Assembly (NCBI RefSeq): GCF_037038585.1
Contig: NC_092521.1
Coordinates: 103,494,398 to 103,558,397 of the forward strand
DNA: 64,000 nt
Direction: 5' to 3'
DNA from: Patagioenas fasciata
Lineage: Eukaryota; Chordata; Aves; Columbiformes; Columbidae
Shown here: positions 26,941 to 38,560 of the stretch, piece by piece
Layout of the letters: the number at the start of each line of letters is the position of its first letter
Position numbering within the stretch: position 1 is the first letter of the stretch
Notes under the pieces: model-generated
Databases searched by the model: none
What the model saw: only the letters and a program-made list of their open reading frames with translations
What the model was told of the DNA's origin: nothing
Made by a program: the position numbers and the translations under genes

Positions 26941-28040
26941 TTTAGATTTGGGGTTAGTTTTTGATTTGGGGTTAGGGGTTGGGGTTAGGTTTAGATTTGG
27001 GGTTAGGGTTTGGGGTTAGGGGTTGAGGTTAGGTTTAGATTTGGGGTTAGGGTTTGGGGTTAGGGGTTGGGGTTAGGTTTAGATTTGGGGTTAGGGCTTG
27101 GGGTTAGGTTTAGATTTTGGTTAGGGTTTGGGGTTAGGGGTTGGGGTTAGGTTTATATTTGGGGTTAGGGCTTGGGATTAGGTTTAGATTTGGGTTTAGG
27201 GGTTGGGGTTAGGGGTTGGGGTTAGGTTTAGATTTGGGGTTAGGGGTTGGGATTAGGGGTTGGGGTTAGGGGTTGGGGTTAGAGGTTGGGGTTAGGTTTA
27301 GATTTGGGGTTAGGTTTCGATTTGGGGTTAGGGGTTGGGGTTAGGTTTAGATTTGGGGTTAGGTTTAGATTTGGGGTTAGGGGTTGGGGTTAGGGGTTGG
27401 GTTAGGTTTAGATTTGGGGTTAGGGCTTGGGGTTAGGTTTAGATTTGGGGTTAGGTTTAGATTTGGGGTTAGGGGTTGGGGTTAGCGGTTGGGGTTAGGT
27501 TTAGATTTGGGGTTAGGGGTTGGGGTTAGGTTTAGATTTGGGGTTAGGGGTTGGGGTTAGAGGTTGGGGTTAGGTTTGGATTTGGGATTAGGGGTTGAGG
27601 TTAGGTTTAGATTTGGGGTTAGGTTTATATTTGGGGTTAGGGGTTGGGGTTAGGTTTAGATTTGGGGTTAGGTTTATATTTGAGGTTAGGGGTTGGGGTT
27701 AGGTTTAGATTTGGGGTTAGGTTTCTATTTGGGGTTAGGGGTTGGGGTTAGGTTTAGATTTGGGGATAGGTTTAGATTTGGGGTTAGGTGTTGGGGTTAG
27801 GTTTAGATTTGTGGTTAGGTTTAGATTTGGGTATAGGTTTAGATTTGGGGTTAGGGGTTGAGGTTAGGTTTAGATTTGGGGTTAGGTTTAGATTTGAGGT
27901 TAGGGGTTGGGGTTAGGTTTAGATTTGGGGTTAGGTTTAGATTTGGGGTTAGGGGTTGTGGTTAGGTTTAGATTTGGGTTTAGGGGTTGGGGTTAGGTTT
28001 AGATTTGGGGTTAGGTTTAGATTTTGGGGTTAGGTTTAGA
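26941..28040 (+). repeat. Type I segment, truncated
   Basis: GTTTTTGATTT at about 26957 opens the block, followed by GGGCTTGGGG, TTTCGATTT, TAGCGGTTGG and GGGTATAGG near 27830. The sequence switches near 28040 to TTTGGTGTTAGG text before GGTAAGGGATTT is reached, so the 823-bp core is missing here. Confidence 0.75.
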
Positions 28041-29150
28041 TTTGGTGTTAGGGGTTGGGGTTAGGTTTAGATTAGGGGTTAGGTTTAGATTTGGTGTTAG
28101 GGATGGGGTTAGGTTTAGATTTGGGGTTAGGTTTAGATTTGGTGTTAGGGGTTGAGGTTAGCTTTAGATTTGGGGTTAGGTTTAGATTTGGTGTTAGGGG
28201 TTGGGGTTAGGTTTAGATTTGGGGTTAGGTTTCGATTTGGGGTTAGGTTTAGATTTGGGGTTTAGATTTGGGGTTAGGTTTAGATTTGGGGTTAGAAGTA
28301 GGGGTTAGGGGTTTGGGGAGGTTGTTGGGGTTAGGTTTAGATTTGGGGTTAGGGTTTGGGATTAGGGGTTGGGGTCAGGGGTTGGGGTTAGCTTTAGATT
28401 TGGGGTTAGGTTTACATTTGGGGTTAGGTTTAGATTTGGGGTTAAGTTTAGATTTGGGGTTAGGGGTTGGGGTTTGTTTTAGATTTGGGGTTATGTTTAA
28501 ATTCAGGGTTAGGGCTTGGGGTTACGTTTAGATTTGTGATTAGGTTTAGATTCGGGGTTAGGGGTTGGGGTTAGGTTTAGATTTGGGGTAGGGTTTAGAT
28601 TTGGGGTTAGGGGTTGAGGTTAGGTTTAGATTTAGCGTTAGGTTTAGATTTGGGCTTAGGGGTTGGGGTTAGGGGTTGGGGTTAGGTTTAGATTTGGGGT
28701 TAGGGGTTGGGGTTCGGGGTTGGGGTTAGGGGTTGGGGTTAGGTTTAGATTTGAGGTTAGGGCTTGGGATTAGGTTTAGATTTGGGGTTAGGTTTAGATT
28801 TGGGGTTTAGATTTGGGGTTAGGTTTAGATTTGGGTTTAGGGGTTGGAGTTAGAGGTTGGGGTTAGGTTTAGATTTGGGGTTAGGGGTTGGGGTTAGGGG
28901 TTGGGTTTCGGGGTTGGGGTTAGGGGTTGGGGTTAGGTTTAGATTTGGTGTTAGGGCTTGGGATTAGGTTTAGATTTGGGGTTAGGTTTAGATTTGGGGT
29001 TTAGATTTGGGGTTAGGTTTAGATTTGGGTTTAGGGGTTGGGGTTAGAGGTTGGGGTTAGGTTTAGATTTGGGGTTAGGGGTTGGGGTTAGGGGTTGGGT
29101 TTAGGGGTTGGGGTTAGGTTTAGATTTGGGATTAGGGGTTGAGGTTAGGT
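28041..29150 (+). repeat. Divergent, shuffled island containing a variant module J
   Basis: A J-like stretch (28258-28530) differs from every other copy: AGAAGTAGGGG, GGGGAGGTTGTT, TTAAGTTTAG and a shorter A run, so the open frame 28268-28531 has its own sequence. Next to it lie variants seen rarely or nowhere else here, such as TTTAGATTTAGCG (28629), TTTAGATTCGGGG, GGGTAGGGTTTAG (28588), GGTTCGGGG and GGTTTCGGGG. GGGCTTGGGATTAGG recurs at about 28760 and 28954, marking a ~194-bp tandem duplication with substitutions. It reads as an older or independently evolving piece. Confidence 0.7.
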
Positions 29151-29690
29151 TTAGATTTGGGGTTAGGTTTAGATTTGGGGTTAGGGGTTGGGGTTAGGTT
29201 TAGATTTGGGGTTATGTTTAGATTTGGGGTTAGGGGTTGGGGTTAGGTTTAGATTTGGGGTTAGGTTTCTATTTGGGGTTAGGGGTTGGGGTTAGGTTTA
29301 GATTTGGGGATAGGTTTAGATTTGGGGTTAGGGGTTGGGGTTAGGTTTATATTTGGGGTTAGGTTTAGATTTGGGCTTAGGAGTTGGGGTTAGGTTTATA
29401 TTTGGGGTTAGGTTTATATTTGGCGTTAAGGGTTGGGGTTAGGTTTAGATTTGGGGTTAGGTTTAGATTTAGGGTTAGGGGTTGGGGTTAGGTTTAGATT
29501 TGGGGTTAGGTTTAGATTTGGGTTTAGGTGTTGCGGTTAGGTTTAGATTTGGGGTTAGGTTTAGATTTGGGGTTAGGGGTTGGGGTTAGGTTTAGATTTG
29601 GGGTTAGGTTTAGATTTGGGGTTAGGGGTTGGGTTAGGTTTAGATTTGGGGTTAGGTTTAGATTTGGGGTTAGGGGTTGGGGTTAGGTTT
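29151..29690 (+). repeat. Mixed segment: type I fragment joined to type II tail
   Basis: The first part (TTATGTTTAG, TTTCTATTT, GGGGATAGG) is type I. From about 29340 it follows the type II tail also seen at 23.58-23.94 and 26.59-26.94 kb, including TTTATATTTGGCGTTAAGG near 29415 and GTGTTGCGG near 29528. Confidence 0.7.
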
Positions 29691-32200
29691 AGATTTGGGG
29701 TTAGTTTTTGATTTGGGGTTAGGGGTTGGGGTTAGGTTTAGATTTGGGGTTAATGTTTGGGGTTAGGGGTTGAGGTTAGGTTTAGATTTGGGGTTAGGGT
29801 TTGGGGTTAGGGGTTGGGGTTAGGTTTAGATTTGGGGTTAGGGCTTGGGGTTACGTTTAGATTTTGGGTTAGGGTTTGGGGTTAGGGGTTGGGGTTAGGT
29901 TTAGATTTGGGGTTAGGGCTTGGGATTAGGTTTAGATTTGGGTTTAGGGTTTGGGGTTAGGGGTTGGGGTTAGGTTTAGATTTGGGGTTAGGGGTTGGGA
30001 TTAGGGGTTGGGGTTAGGGGTTGGGGTTAGAGGTTGGGGTTAGGTTTAGATTTGGGGTTAGGTTTCGATTTGGGGTTAGGGCTTGGGGTTAGGTTTAGAT
30101 TTGGGGTTAGGTTTAGATTTGGGGTTAGGGGTTGGGGTTAGCGGTTGGGGTTAGGTTTAGATTTGGGGTTAGGGGTTGGGGTTAGGTTTAGATTTGGGGT
30201 TAGGGGTTGGGGTTAGAGGTTGGGGTTAGGTTTGGATTTGGGGTTAGGGGTTGGGGTTAGGTTTAGATTTGGGATTAGGGGTTGAGGTTAGGTTTAGATT
30301 TGGGGTTAGGTTTATATTTGGGGTTAGGGGTTGGGGTTAGGTTTAGATTTGGGGTTAGGTTTATATTTGAGGTTAGGGGTTGGGGTTAGGTTTAGATTTG
30401 GGGTTAGGTTTCTATTTGGGGTTAGGGGTTGGGGTTAGGTTTAGATTTGGGGATAGGTTTAGATTTGGGGTTAGGTGTTGGGGTTAGGTTTAGATTTGTG
30501 GTTAGGTTTAGATTTGGGTTTAGGTTTAGATTTGGGGTTAGGTTTAGATTTGGGGTTAGGTTTAGATTTGGGGTTAGGTTTAGATTTGGGGTTAGGGGTT
30601 GGGGTTAGGTTTAGATTTGGGGTTAGGTTTAGATTTGGGGTTAGGGGTTGGGGTTAGGTTTAGATTTGGGTTTAGGGGTTGGGGTTAGGTTTAGATTTGG
30701 GGTTAGGTTTAGATTTTGGGGTTAGGTTTAGATTTGGGGTTAGGGGTTGGGGTAAGGGATTTGGGTTAGGGGTTGGGATTAGGTTTAGATTTGGGGTTAG
30801 GTTTAGATTTGGGGTTTAGATTTGGGGTTAGGGGTTGAGGTTAGGTTTAGATTTGGGGTTAGGGGTTGGGGTTAGGTTTAGATTTGGGGTTAGGTTTAGA
30901 TTTGGGTTTAGGGGTTGGGGTTAGGTTTAGATTTGGGGTTAGGGGTTGGGGTTAGGGGTTGGGGTTAGGTTTAGATTTGCGGTTAGGGGTTGGGGTTAGG
31001 TTTAGATTTGGGCTTAGGGGTTGGGGTTAGGGGTTGGGGTTAGGTTTAGATTTGGTGTTAGGTTTAGATTTGGGGTTAGGGGTTGGGGTTGGTTTAGATT
31101 TGGGGTTAGGTTTAGATCGGGGGTTAGGGGTTGGGGTTATGTTTAGATTTGGGGTTAGGTTTCTATTTGGGGTTAGAGGTTGGGGTTAGGTTTAGATTTG
31201 GGGTTAGGTTTAGATTTGGGGTTAGGAGTTGGGGTTTGGTTTAGATTTGGGGTTAGGTTTAGATCTGGGGTTAGGGGTTGGGGTTATGTTTAGATTTGGG
31301 TATAGGTTTAGATTTGGGGTTAGGGGTTGGGGTTAGGTTTAGATTTGGGGTTAGGGGTTGGGGTTAGAGGTTGGGGTTAGGTTTCTATTTGGGGTTAGGT
31401 TTATATTTGGGGTTAAGGGTTGGGGTTAGGTTTAGATTTGGGGTTAGGTTTAGATTTAGGGTTAGGTTTTGGGGTTAGGTTTAGATTTGGGGTTAGGTTT
31501 AGATTTGGGGTTAGGGGTTGGGGTTAGGAACTGGGGTGAGGTTTAGATTTGGGGTTAGTGGTTGGGGTTAGGGGTTGGGGTTAGGTTTAGATTTGGGGTT
31601 AGGCGTTGGGGTTAGGGGTTGGGGTTAGGTTTAGATTTGGGGTTAGGTTTACATTTGGGGTTAGGGGTTGGGGTTAGGTTTAGATTTGGTGTTAGGTTTA
31701 GATTTGGGGTTAGGTTTACATTTCGGGTTAGGGGTTGGGTTTAGGTTTAGATTTGGGGTTAGGGGTTGGAGTTAGGTTTAGATTTGGGGTTTACATTTGG
31801 GGTTAGGTTTAGATTTGGTGTTAGGGATGGGGTTAGGTTTAGATTTGGGGTTAGGTTTAAATTTGGTGTTAGGGGTTGAGGTTAGCTTTAGATTTGGGGT
31901 TAGGTTTAGATTTGGTGTTAGGGGTTGGGGTTAGGTTTCTATTTGGGGTTAGGTTTCTATTTGGGGTTAAGGGTTGGGGTTAGGTTTAGATTTGGGGTTA
32001 GGTTTAGATTTGGGGTTAGGTTTTGGGGTTAGGTTTAGATTTGGGGTTAGGTTTAGATTTAGGTTTAGGTGTTGGGGTTAGGTTTAGATTTGGGGTTAGG
32101 TTTAGATTTGGGGTTAGGGGTTGGGGTTAGGTTTAGATTTGGGGTTAGGTTTAGATTTGGGGTTAGGAGTTGGGGTTAGGTTTAGATTTGGGGTTAGGTT
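29691..32200 (+). repeat. Type I HOR segment with a complete core
   Basis: GTTTTTGATTT near 29704, GGTAAGGGATTT at about 30751 and GAACTGGGG at 31528 followed by GGTTAGG. The core spacing is 775 bp, shorter than the usual 823. ATCGGGGG near 31107 is shared only with the segment at 1.5 kb. A run of about six A-type monomers (30480-30600) is the longest uninterrupted A run I noticed, and it creates the frame 30475-30657, which has a GTG start and only GLGLDL repeats. Confidence 0.82.
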
Positions 32201-32570
32201 TAGATTTGGGTTTAGGAGATGGGGTTAGGTTTAGATTTGGGGTTAGGTTTAGATTTGGGGTTTAGATTTGGGGTTAGGTTTAGATTTGGGGTTAGGTTTA
32301 GATTTGGGGTTAGAAGTTGGGGTTAGGGGTTTGGGTTGGGTGTTCGGCTTAGGTTTAGATTTGGGGTTAGGGTTTGGGGTTAGGGGTTGGGGTCAGGGGT
32401 TGGGGTTAGCTTTAGATTTGGGGTTACGTTTACATTTGGGGTTAGGTTTAGATTTGGAGTTAGGGGCTGGGGTTAGGGGTTGGCGTTAGGGGTTGGGGTT
32501 AGGTTTAGATTTGGGGTTAGGAGTTGGGGTTTGTTTTAGATTTGGGGTTATGTTTAAATTCAGGTTGAGG
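32201..32570 (+). repeat. Linker module J, sister of the copy at 2.6 kb
   Basis: It has the same order as 2641-3000 and shares its special changes: GGGTGTTCGG, GGAGTTAGGGGCTGGGG (near 32456) and GGTTGGCGTTAGG (near 32478). The frames 32268-32489 and 2699-2920 differ only at the last residue. Offset to the other copy is 29,569 bp. Confidence 0.82.
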
Positions 32571-33030
32571 GGTTGGGGTTAGTTTTAGATTTGGGGTTAG
32601 GTTTAGATTTGGGGTTAGGGGTTGGGGTTAGGTTTAGATTTGGGGTTAGGTTTAGATTTGGGGCTAGGGGTTGGGGTTAGATTTAGATTTGGGGTTAGGT
32701 TTACATTTGGGGTTAGGGGTTGGGGTTAGGTTTAGATTTGGGGTTAGGTTTAGATTTGGGGTTAGGGGTTGGTGTTAGGTTTAGATTTCGGGTTATGTTT
32801 AGATTTGGGGTTAGGTTTAGATTTGGGGTTAGGGGTTGGGGTTAGGGGTTGCGGTTAGGGTTTGGGGTTAGGTTTAGATTAGGGGTTAGGTTTAGATTTG
32901 GGGTTAGGGGTTGGGGTTAGGTTTAGATTTGGGTTTAGGTTTAGATTTGGGGTTAGGGGTTGGGTTTAGGTTTAGATTTGGGTTTAGGTTTAAATTTGGG
33001 CATAGGGGTTTGGGTTAGGTTTAGATTTGG

Positions 33031-34026
33031 GTTTAGTTTTAGATTTGGGGTTAGGTTTAGATTTCGGGTTAGGTTTAGATTTGGGGTTAGGGGTTGGGGT
33101 TAGGTTTAGATTTGGGGTTAGGGGTTGGGGTTAGGTTTAGATTTGGGGTTAGGTTTAGATTTGGGGCTAGGGGTTGGGGTTAGATTTAGATTTGGGGTTA
33201 GGTTTACATTTGGGGTTAGGGGTTGGGGTTAGGTTTAGATTTGGGGTTAGGTTTATATTTGGGGTTAGGGGTTGGGGTTAGGTTTAGATTTGGGGTTAGG
33301 TTTAGATTTGGGGTTAGGGGTTGGGGTTAGGTTTAGATTTGGGGTTAGGTTTAGATTTGGGGTTTACATTTGGGGTTAGGTTTAGATTTGGGGTTAGGTT
33401 TAGATTTGGGGTTAGGGGTTGGGTTTAGGTTTATATTTGGGTTTAGGTTTAAATTTAGGCTTAGGGTTTGGGGTTAGGTTTAGATTTGGGTTTAGGTTTA
33501 GATTTGGGGTTAGGTTTAGATTTGGGGTTAGGTTTAGACTTGGGGTTAGGGGTTGGGGTTAGATTTAGATTTGGGGTTAGGGGTTGGGGTTAGGGGTTGG
33601 CGTTAGGGTTTGGGGTTAGGTTTAGATTTGGGGTTAGGTTTAGATTTGGGGTTAGGGGTTGGGGTTAGGTTTAGATTTGGGGTTAGGTTTAGATTTGGGG
33701 TTAGGGGTTGGGTTTAGGTTTAGATTTGGGTTTAGGTTTAAATTGGGGCTTAGGGGTTGGGGTTAGGTTTAGATTTGGGTTTAGGTTTATATGTGGGGTT
33801 AGGGGTTGGGTTTAGGTTTAGATTTGGGGTTAGGTTTAGATTTGGGTTTAGGTTTAGATTTAGGGTTAGGTTTAGATCTGGGGTTAGGGGTTGGGGTTAG
33901 TAACTGGGGTGAAGTTTAGATTTGGGGTTAGTGGTTGGGGCTAGGGGTTGGGGTTAGGTTTAGATTTGGGGTTAGGGGTTGGGGTTAGGGGTTGGGGTTA
34001 GGGGTTGGGGTTAGGTTTAGATTTGG
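33031..34026 (+). repeat. 996-bp tandem duplication, first copy
   Basis: GTTTAGTTTTAG at 33031 recurs at 34027, and the TAACTGGGG element at 33901 pairs with GAACTGGGG at 34897, both exactly 996 bp apart. This copy has TAACTGG and TTTAAATTTAGGC where its partner has GAACTGG and TTTAAATTTGGGC. Confidence 0.85.
33968..34010 (+). other. Seven-tract G-quadruplex-prone run
   Basis: Seven GGGG tracts with alternating TTA and TT loops, again starting 67 bp after the type II element (here TAACTGG at 33901). Confidence 0.8.
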
Positions 34027-35022
34027 GTTTAGTTTTAGATTTGGGGTTAGGTTTAGATTTCGGGTTAGGTTTAGATTTGGGGTTAGGGGTTGGGGTTAGG
34101 TTTAGATTTGGGGTTAGGGGTTGGGGTTAGGTTTAGATTTGGGGTTAGGTTTAGATTTGGGGCTAGGGGTTGGGGTTAGATTTAGATTTGGGGTTAGGTT
34201 TACATTTGGGGTTAGGGGTTGGAGTTAGGTTTAGATTTGGGGTTAGGTTTATATTTGGGGTTAGGGGTTGGGGTTAGGTTTAGATTTGGGGTTAGGTTTA
34301 GATTTGGGGTTAGGGGTTGGGGTTAGGTTTAGATTTGGGGTTAGGTTTAGATTTGGGGTTTACATTTGGGGTTAGGTTTAGATTTGGGGTTAGGTTTAGA
34401 TTTGGGGTTAGGGGTTGGGTTTAGGTTTATATTTGGGTTTAGGTTTAAATTTGGGCTTAGGGTTTGGGGTTAGGTTTAGATGTGGGTTTAGGTTTAGATT
34501 TGGGGTTAGGTTTAGATTTGGGGTTAGGTTTAGACTTGGGGTTAGGGGTTGGGGTTAGGTTTAGATTTGGGGTTAGGGGTTGGGGTTAGGGGTTGGCGTT
34601 AGGGTTTGGGGTTAGGTTTAGATTTGGGGTTAGGTTTAGATTTGGGGTTAGGGGTTGGGGTTAGGTTTAGATTTGGGGTTAGGTTTAGATTTGGGGTTAG
34701 GGGTTGGGTTTAGGTTTAGATTTGGGTTTAGGTTTAAATTGGGGCTTAGGGGTTGGGGTTAGGTTTAGATTTGGGTTTAGGTTTATATGTGGGGTTAGGG
34801 GTTGGGTTTAGGTTTAGATTTGGGGTTAGGTTTAGATTTGGGTTTAGGTTTAGATTTAGGGTTAGGTTTAGATCTGGGGTTAGGGGTTGGGGTTAGGAAC
34901 TGGGGTGAAGTTTAGATTTGGGGTTAGTGGTTGGGGCTAGGGGTTGGGGTTAGGTTTAGATTTGGGGTTAGGGGTTGGGGTTAGGGATTGGGGTTAGGGG
35001 TTGGGGTTAGGTTTAGATTTGG
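34027..35022 (+). repeat. 996-bp tandem duplication, second copy
   Basis: It follows its partner without a gap and repeats TTTAGATTTCGGG, GGGGCTAGGGG, GGGGTTTACATTTGGGG, TTTAAATTTGGGC, TTTAGACTTGGGG and GAACTGGGG in order. Private changes include GTTGGAGTTAGG near 34221, TAGATGTGGG near 34479 and GGGATTGGGG near 34984. Confidence 0.85.
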
Positions 35023-35486
35023 GGTTAGGTTTACATTTGGGGTTAGGGGTTGGGTTTAGGTTTAGATTTGGGTTTAGGGGTTGGGGTTAGGTTTAGATTT
35101 GGGGTTAGGTTTAGATTTGGGGTTAGGTTTAGATTTGGTGTTAGGGGTTGAGGTTAGCTTTAGATTTGGGGTTAGGTTTAGATTTGGTGTTAGGGGTTGG
35201 GGTTAGGTTTCTATTTGGGGTTAGGTTTATATTTGGGGTTAAGTGTTGGGGTTAGGTTTAGATTTGGGGTTAGGTTTAGATTTAGGGTTAGGTTTTGGGG
35301 TTAGGTTTAGATTTGGGGTTAGGTTTAGATTTAGGTTTAGGTGTTGGGGTTAGGTTTAGATTTGGGGTTAGGTTTAGATTTGGGGTTAGGGGTTGGGGTT
35401 AGCTTTAGATTTGGGGTTAGGTTTAGATTTGGGGTTAGGGTTTGGGGTTAGTTTTAGATTTGGGGTTAGGTTTAGATTTCGGGTTA

Positions 35487-35798
35487 GGGGTTGGGGTTAG
35501 GTTTAGATTTGGGGTTAGGTTTAGATTTGGGTTTAGGAGATGGGGTTAGGTTTAGATTTGGGGTTAGGTTTAGATTTGGGGTTTAGATTTGGGGTTAGGT
35601 TTAGATTTGGGGTTAGGTTTAGATTTGGGGTTAGGTTTAGATTTGGGGTTAGGGGTTGGGGTTAGGTTTAGATTTGGGGTTAGGTTTAGATTTGGGTTTA
35701 GGAGATGGGGTTAGGTTTAGATTTGGGGTTAGGTTTAGATTTGGGGTTTAGATTTGGGGTTAGGTTTAGATTTGGGGTTAGGTTTAGATTTGGGGTTA
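35487..35798 (+). repeat. 165-bp tandem doublet in module J (copy 2)
   Basis: GAGATGGGG at 35537 and 35702, 165 bp apart, with the same flanking monomer order as at 4371/4536. Confidence 0.85.
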
Positions 35799-36990
35799 TA
35801 AGTTGGGGTTAGGGGTTTGGGTTGGGTGTTGGGGTTAGGTTTAGATTTGGGGTTAGGTTTTGGGGTTAGAGGTTGGGGTCAGAGGTTGGGGTTAGCTTTA
35901 GCTTTGGGCTTACGTTTACATTTGGGTTTAGGTTTGGATTTGGGGTTAGGGGTTGGGGTTAGGGGTTGGGGTTAGGGGTTGGGGTTAGGTTTAGATTTGG
36001 GGTTAGGTTTAGATTTGGGGTTAGGAGTTGGGGTTTGTTTTAGATTTGGGGTTATGTTTAAATTCAGGGTTAGGGGTTGGGGTTAGGTTTAGATTTGGGG
36101 TTAGGGGTTGGGGTTAGGTTAAGGGTTGGGGTTAGGTTTAGATTTGGGGTTAGGTTTAAATTTGGGGTTGGGGGTTGGGGTTAGGTTTAGATTTGGGGTT
36201 AGGTTTAGATTTGGGGTTAGGGGTTGGTGTTAGGGTTAGATTTGGGGTTAGGTTTAGATTTGGGGTTAGGGGTTGGGGTTAGGGTTTGGGGTTAGGGTTT
36301 GGGGTTAGGTTTAGATTTGGGGTTAGGTTTAAATTTGGGGTTAGGGGTTGGGGTTAGGTTTAGATTTGGGGTTAGGCATTGGGGTTAGGTTTAGATTTGG
36401 GTTTAGGTTTAGATTTGGGGTTAGGGAATGGGTTTAGGTTTAGATTTGGGTTTAGGTTTAAATTTGGGCATACGGGTTGGGGTTAGGTTTAGATTTGGGT
36501 TTAGGTTTAGATTTGGGGTTAGGTTTAGATTTGGGGTTAGGTTTAGATTTGGGGTTTGGGGTTGGGGTTAGGTTTAGATTTGGGGTTAGGGGTTGGGGTT
36601 AGGTTTAGATTTGGGGTTAGGTTTAGTTTTGGGGCTAGGGGTTGGGGTTAGATTTAGATTTGGGGTTAGGTTTACATTTGGGGTTAGGGGTTAAGGTTAG
36701 GTTTAGATTTGGGGTTAGGTTTATATTTGGGGTTAGGGGTTGGGGTTAGGTTTAGATTTGGGGTTAGGTTTAGATTTGGGGTTAGGGGTTGGGGTTAGGT
36801 TTAGATTTGGGGTTAGGTTTAGATTTGGGGTTAGGGGTTGGGGTTAGGTTTAGATTTGGGGTTAGGGGTTGGGGTTAGGGGTTGGGGTTAGGGTTTGGGG
36901 TTAGGTTTAGATTTGGGGTTAGGTTTAGATTTGGGGTTAGGGGTTGGGGTTAGGTTTAGATTTGGGGTTAGGTTTAGATTTGGAATTAGG

Positions 36991-37627
36991 GGTTGGGTTT
37001 AGGTTTAGATTTGGGGTTAGGTTTAGATTTGGGGTTAGGGGTTGGGGTTAGGTTTCTATTTGGGGTTAGGTTTATATTTGGGGTTAAGGGTTGGGGTTAG
37101 GTTTAGATTTGGGGTTAGGTTTAGATTTGGGGTTAGGGGTTGGGGTTAGGTTTAGATTTGGGGTTAGGTTTAGATTTAGGTTTAGGGGTTGGGGTTAGGT
37201 TTAGATTTGGGGTTAGGTTTAGATTTGGGGTTAGGTTTAGATTTGGTGTTAGGGGTTGAGGTTAGCTTTAGATTTGGGGTTAGGTTTAGATTTGGTGTTA
37301 GGGGTTGGGGTTAGGTTTCTATTTGGGGTTAGGTTTATATTTGGGGTTAAGTGTTGGGGTTAGGTTTAGATTTGGGGTTAGGTTTAGATTTAGGGTTAGG
37401 TTTTGGGGTTAGGTTTAGATTTGGGGTTAGGTTTAGATTTAGGTTTAGGTGTTGGGGTTAGGTTTAGATTTGGGGTTAGGTTTAGATTTGGGGTTAGGGG
37501 TTGGGGTTAGCTTTAGATTTGGGGTTAGGTTTAGATTTGGGGTTAGGGTTTGGGGTTAGTTTTAGATTTGGGGTTAGGTTTAGATTTGGGGTTAGGGGTT
37601 GGGGTTAGGTTTAGATTTGGGGTTAGG
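36991..37627 (+). repeat. 637-bp tandem duplication, first copy
   Basis: GGTTGGGTTTAGG at 36991, TTTCTATTT at 37053, ATTTAGGTTTAGGGG at 37174 and GAGGTTAGCTTT at 37258 each recur 637 bp later. The repeat is therefore continuous and tandem. Confidence 0.83.
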
Positions 37628-38264
37628 GGTTGGGTTTAGGTTTAGATTTGGGGTTAGGTTTAGATTTGGGGTTAGGGGTTGGGGTTAGGTTTCTATTTGG
37701 GGTTAGGTTTATATTTGGGGTTAAGGGTTGGGGTTAGGTTTAGATTTGGGGTTAGGTTTAGATTTGGGGTTAGGTTTTGGGGTTAGGTTTAGATTTGGGG
37801 TTAGGTTTAGATTTAGGTTTAGGGGTTGGGGTTAGGTTTAGATTTGGGGTTAGGTTTAGATTTGGGGTTAGGTTTAGATTTGGTGTTAGGGGTTGAGGTT
37901 AGCTTTAGAATTGGGGTTAGGTTTAGATTTGGTGTTAGGGGTTGGGGTTAGGTTTCTATTTGGGGTTAGGTTTATATTTGGGGTTAAGTGTTGGGGTTAG
38001 GTTTAGATTTGGGGTTAGGTTTAGATTTAGGGTTAGGTTTTGGGGTTAGGTTTAGATTTGGGGTTAGGTTTAGATTTAGGTTTAGGTGTTGGGGTTAGGT
38101 TTAGATTTGGAGTTAGGTTTAGATTTGGGGTTAGGGGTTGGGGTTAGCTTTAGATTTGGGGTTAGGTTTAGATTTGGGGTTAGGGTTTGGGGTTAGTTTT
38201 AGATTTGGGGTTAGGTTTAGATTTGGGGTTAGGGGTTGGGGTTAGGTTTAGATTTGGGGTTAGG
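37628..38264 (+). repeat. 637-bp tandem duplication, second copy
   Basis: It carries the partner landmarks at 37628, 37690, 37811 and 37895. The two copies differ by a few changes, such as TTTAGAATTGGGG near 37905 and TTTGGAGTTAGG near 38106. After 38264 it passes into a module J doublet. Confidence 0.83.
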
Positions 38265-38543
38265 TTTAGATTTGGGTTTAGGAGATGGGGTTAGGTTTAG
38301 ATTTGGGGTTAGGTTTAGATTTGGGGTTTAGATTTGGGGTTAGGTTTAGATTTGGGGTTAGGTTTAGATTTGGGGTTAGGTTTAGATTTGGGGTTAGGGG
38401 TTGGGGTTAGGTTTAGATTTGGGGTTAGGTTTAGATTTGGGTTTAGGAGATGGGGTTAGGTTTAGATTTGGGGTTAGGTTTAGATTTGGGGTTTAGATTT
38501 GGGGTTAGGTTTAGATTTGGGGTTAGGTTTAGATTTGGGGTTA
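38232..38543 (+). repeat. 165-bp tandem doublet (copy 3), module J cut short
   Basis: GAGATGGGG at 38282 and 38447, 165 bp apart. After the second unit the rest of J (AGAAGTTGG, GGGTTGGGTGTT) is missing and type I text with GTTTTTGATTT follows at about 38575, so this is a J-to-I joint different from the others. Confidence 0.8.
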
Positions 38544-38560
38544 GGGGTTGGGGTTAGGCT

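Larger units (their letters stand above)
32571..38560 (+). repeat. Type II HOR segment with internal duplications
   Basis: GAACTGG-type elements lie at 33901 (changed to TAACTGG) and 34897, both followed by GGCTAGG. TTTAAATTTGGGCATA occurs near 32992 and 36462. A J module with a 165-bp doublet lies at 35487-36070; its TTATAAGTTGG change (near 35798) replaces AGAAGTTGG and introduces a stop, so no long frame is present. A 996-bp pair (33031-35022) and a 637-bp pair (36991-38264) are embedded. Confidence 0.82.
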
